Shown one piece after another: positions 17,342-18,525 of a stretch of 18,525 nucleotides of DNA. This DNA comes from UBA8437 sp963580005 (GTDB taxonomy: Bacteria; Planctomycetota; Planctomycetia; Planctomycetales; Planctomycetaceae). The stretch covers positions 1-18,525 of the forward strand of contig CAUZJR010000049.1 of the NCBI GenBank assembly GCA_963580005.1, written 5' to 3'. How positions within the stretch are numbered: position 1 is the first letter of the stretch; every line of letters begins with the position of its first letter. Below the pieces are notes generated by a model. That model was not told the origin of the DNA and did no database searches. It saw only the letters and a program-made list of their open reading frames with translations. A program made the position numbers and the translations under genes.

Positions 17342-18525
17342 ATGATCGGCTCCCGCCCCCACCCATCTGCAACACTCCTCGCCGCACTCACGCTGCTCTT
17401 GCAGACCGCCGCACTCGGAGCAGAATTCCAGATCGGCCTGGAAGTCACCTCCCGGCTGACCCATCCCAACACGCCGATGTCGGTCACGATCGACTTCGCC
17501 GACCAGATCCGCCGGAACCGGATCCCCGGTGTGCTCGATGCCAACTCGATCCGGGTCATCAACGCCACGACCGGACAACAGGTCGCTTCGGCCCGCACCG
17601 AGGACTTTGCGTATTCGGATCGAGGTCGCATCGAGTGGGTGATCGCCGACCGGGGGCACACGACCTGGCGGATCCGCTTCCGCACCACCGAAACCCGCCT
17701 CCTCATCCGGCCCCAGGGCCACGTCCCGGCCATCGGAGTGGGGGACCTGCTGAGGTACAACGCGGGCCCGCATCGGCCGATCACGTCGTTCTTCCAGGCC
17801 GAGTTGCATGACCTGACCGGCGACGGCCGGCCCGATCTGATCGGCAGCTGGAACTACGCCTACCGCGACGGCGACCCCTGGGCGGCTCCGATCCTCTACC
17901 CGTCGATCGACCCACTTCGTCCGACCCAGTTCGGAAACCTGCAGAGACTGCGGTACTTCGAACCGAAGTCACCCGGGACGATCAAGGACCTGCATTCCGC
18001 CTACAGTGCCCTCGACTGTGCCGACTTCGACTCCGACGGACGCCTCGACCTGCTGTACCTCAATGCCACCACCGGCCGTGCCCGCATCCTGCTGTCGACC
18101 TCCGATCGCCAACCCGGCGGCGCCCCGATCTTCAAGGGCGACCTCGAGTTTCCCGTTCCCCGCAGCAACAGATGCCAGGCCGTCGATCTCGACGGAGACG
18201 GTGACCTCGACCTCGTGTTCGATCGTCGGTGGATCGAGAACACCTCGGCCACCGGCTGGCCCCTGAAACTCGCACCCGCCAGGTCCCTCGACCTGCCCGC
18301 AGGCTGTGCCTTTGTCGATCTCGACTCCGACGGACTCCTCGACATCATCCACTCCACCAGCTCCTCCCTCGAGACAGTCGGCGGACACCTCGTCTGGAGA
18401 AAACGACTCAAGAGCAAGACCTCTGCGCTGAAGTTCGCAGATCCCCAGCGGCTGGCTGGAGTCTCTGAGACCGGCATCACGATGGTCTGTGCCTCGCGAA
18501 TCCAGTTTCCGGCCTCCGCAAAAGA
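17342..18525 (+). CDS. Secreted FG-GAP/VCBS repeat protein, 3' end outside window
   Basis: An open frame of 394 codons from the ATG at 17342 to the right edge without a stop, so the gene is truncated by the window. It has a signal peptide (SATLLAALTLLLQTAALGA, cleavage about residue 27). Four calcium-binding FG-GAP/VCBS motifs of the D-x-D-x-D-G-x-x-D type lie at 157-165 (DLTGDGRPD), 228-236 (DFDSDGRLD), 282-290 (DLDGDGDLD) and 326-334 (DLDSDGLLD), giving part of a beta-propeller. Such exported planctomycete proteins are thought to bind or process surface polysaccharides or proteins; no catalytic domain is visible in the part present. Residues 28-130 form a beta-rich N-terminal region that I do not recognise. 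The frame's codon use and amino-acid makeup are convincing, and the antisense frames are shadows. Confidence 0.88.
   Translation, partial: MIGSRPHPSATLLAALTLLLQTAALGAEFQIGLEVTSRLTHPNTPMSVTIDFADQIRRNRIPGVLDANSIRVINATTGQQVASARTEDFAYSDRGRIEWVIADRGHTTWRIRFRTTETRLLIRPQGHVPAIGVGDLLRYNAGPHRPITSFFQAELHDLTGDGRPDLIGSWNYAYRDGDPWAAPILYPSIDPLRPTQFGNLQRLRYFEPKSPGTIKDLHSAYSALDCADFDSDGRLDLLYLNATTGRARILLSTSDRQPGGAPIFKGDLEFPVPRSNRCQAVDLDGDGDLDLVFDRRWIENTSATGWPLKLAPARSLDLPAGCAFVDLDSDGLLDIIHSTSSSLETVGGHLVWRKRLKSKTSALKFADPQRLAGVSETGITMVCASRIQFPASAK

Overview
The window looks like a chromosome fragment from a high-GC planctomycete (or close PVC relative). This is inferred from content: two solitary DUF1501 proteins with Tat signals, a Tat-exported Gfo/Idh/MocA oxidoreductase, a secreted ceramidase-N-domain protein, a sialidase-family protein, an FG-GAP protein and a sulfotransferase remnant form a typical planctomycete mix. 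There is no rRNA or marker gene to settle taxonomy, and I saw no tRNA, CRISPR array or insertion sequence.

Region 1 (111-5390, + strand) is a compact type VI secretion (T6SS) spike and cargo operon. It encodes VgrG, an adaptor fusing two FHA domains to a DUF4123-like effector chaperone, a 98-aa PAAR tip, and a 391-aa effector. The C-terminal half of the effector carries the signature of the CyaA / edema factor / ExoY class of nucleotidyl cyclase toxins: a Lys pair 7 residues apart (K184/K191), an Asp pair in DYD (D264/D266), an ExoY-like N-x-T-x-P-R-T-R helix, and a His (H316) in an HGG turn. No immunity-like gene follows. That fits a toxin aimed at eukaryotes (protist predators or hosts), because this class is normally switched on only by a eukaryotic cofactor. 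This operon is the most interesting part of the window. The effector also has an in-frame, apparently coding leader cut off by a TGA.

Region 2 (5437-7666) has a DUF1501 protein on the minus strand. Behind it is a sulfotransferase pseudogene that has lost its 5' end and carries an in-frame TGA. A short GC-rich imperfect palindrome lies at its broken end, and a second copy of that palindrome occurs near 16.8 kb.

Region 3 (7667-11898, + strand) holds the Gfo/Idh/MocA oxidoreductase, an MFS transporter and a second DUF1501 protein. Region 4 (11942-16678) holds a ceramidase-N-domain protein (-), a cytoplasmic CocE/NonD-type hydrolase (+) and an exported sialidase-family protein (-). Region 5 (16787-18525) holds the second repeat copy, a small lipoprotein (-) and an FG-GAP protein (+) that runs off the right edge.

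The genes after 5.4 kb look like independent exported or catabolic units with short gaps and alternating strands. They show no visible functional link to the T6SS operon.
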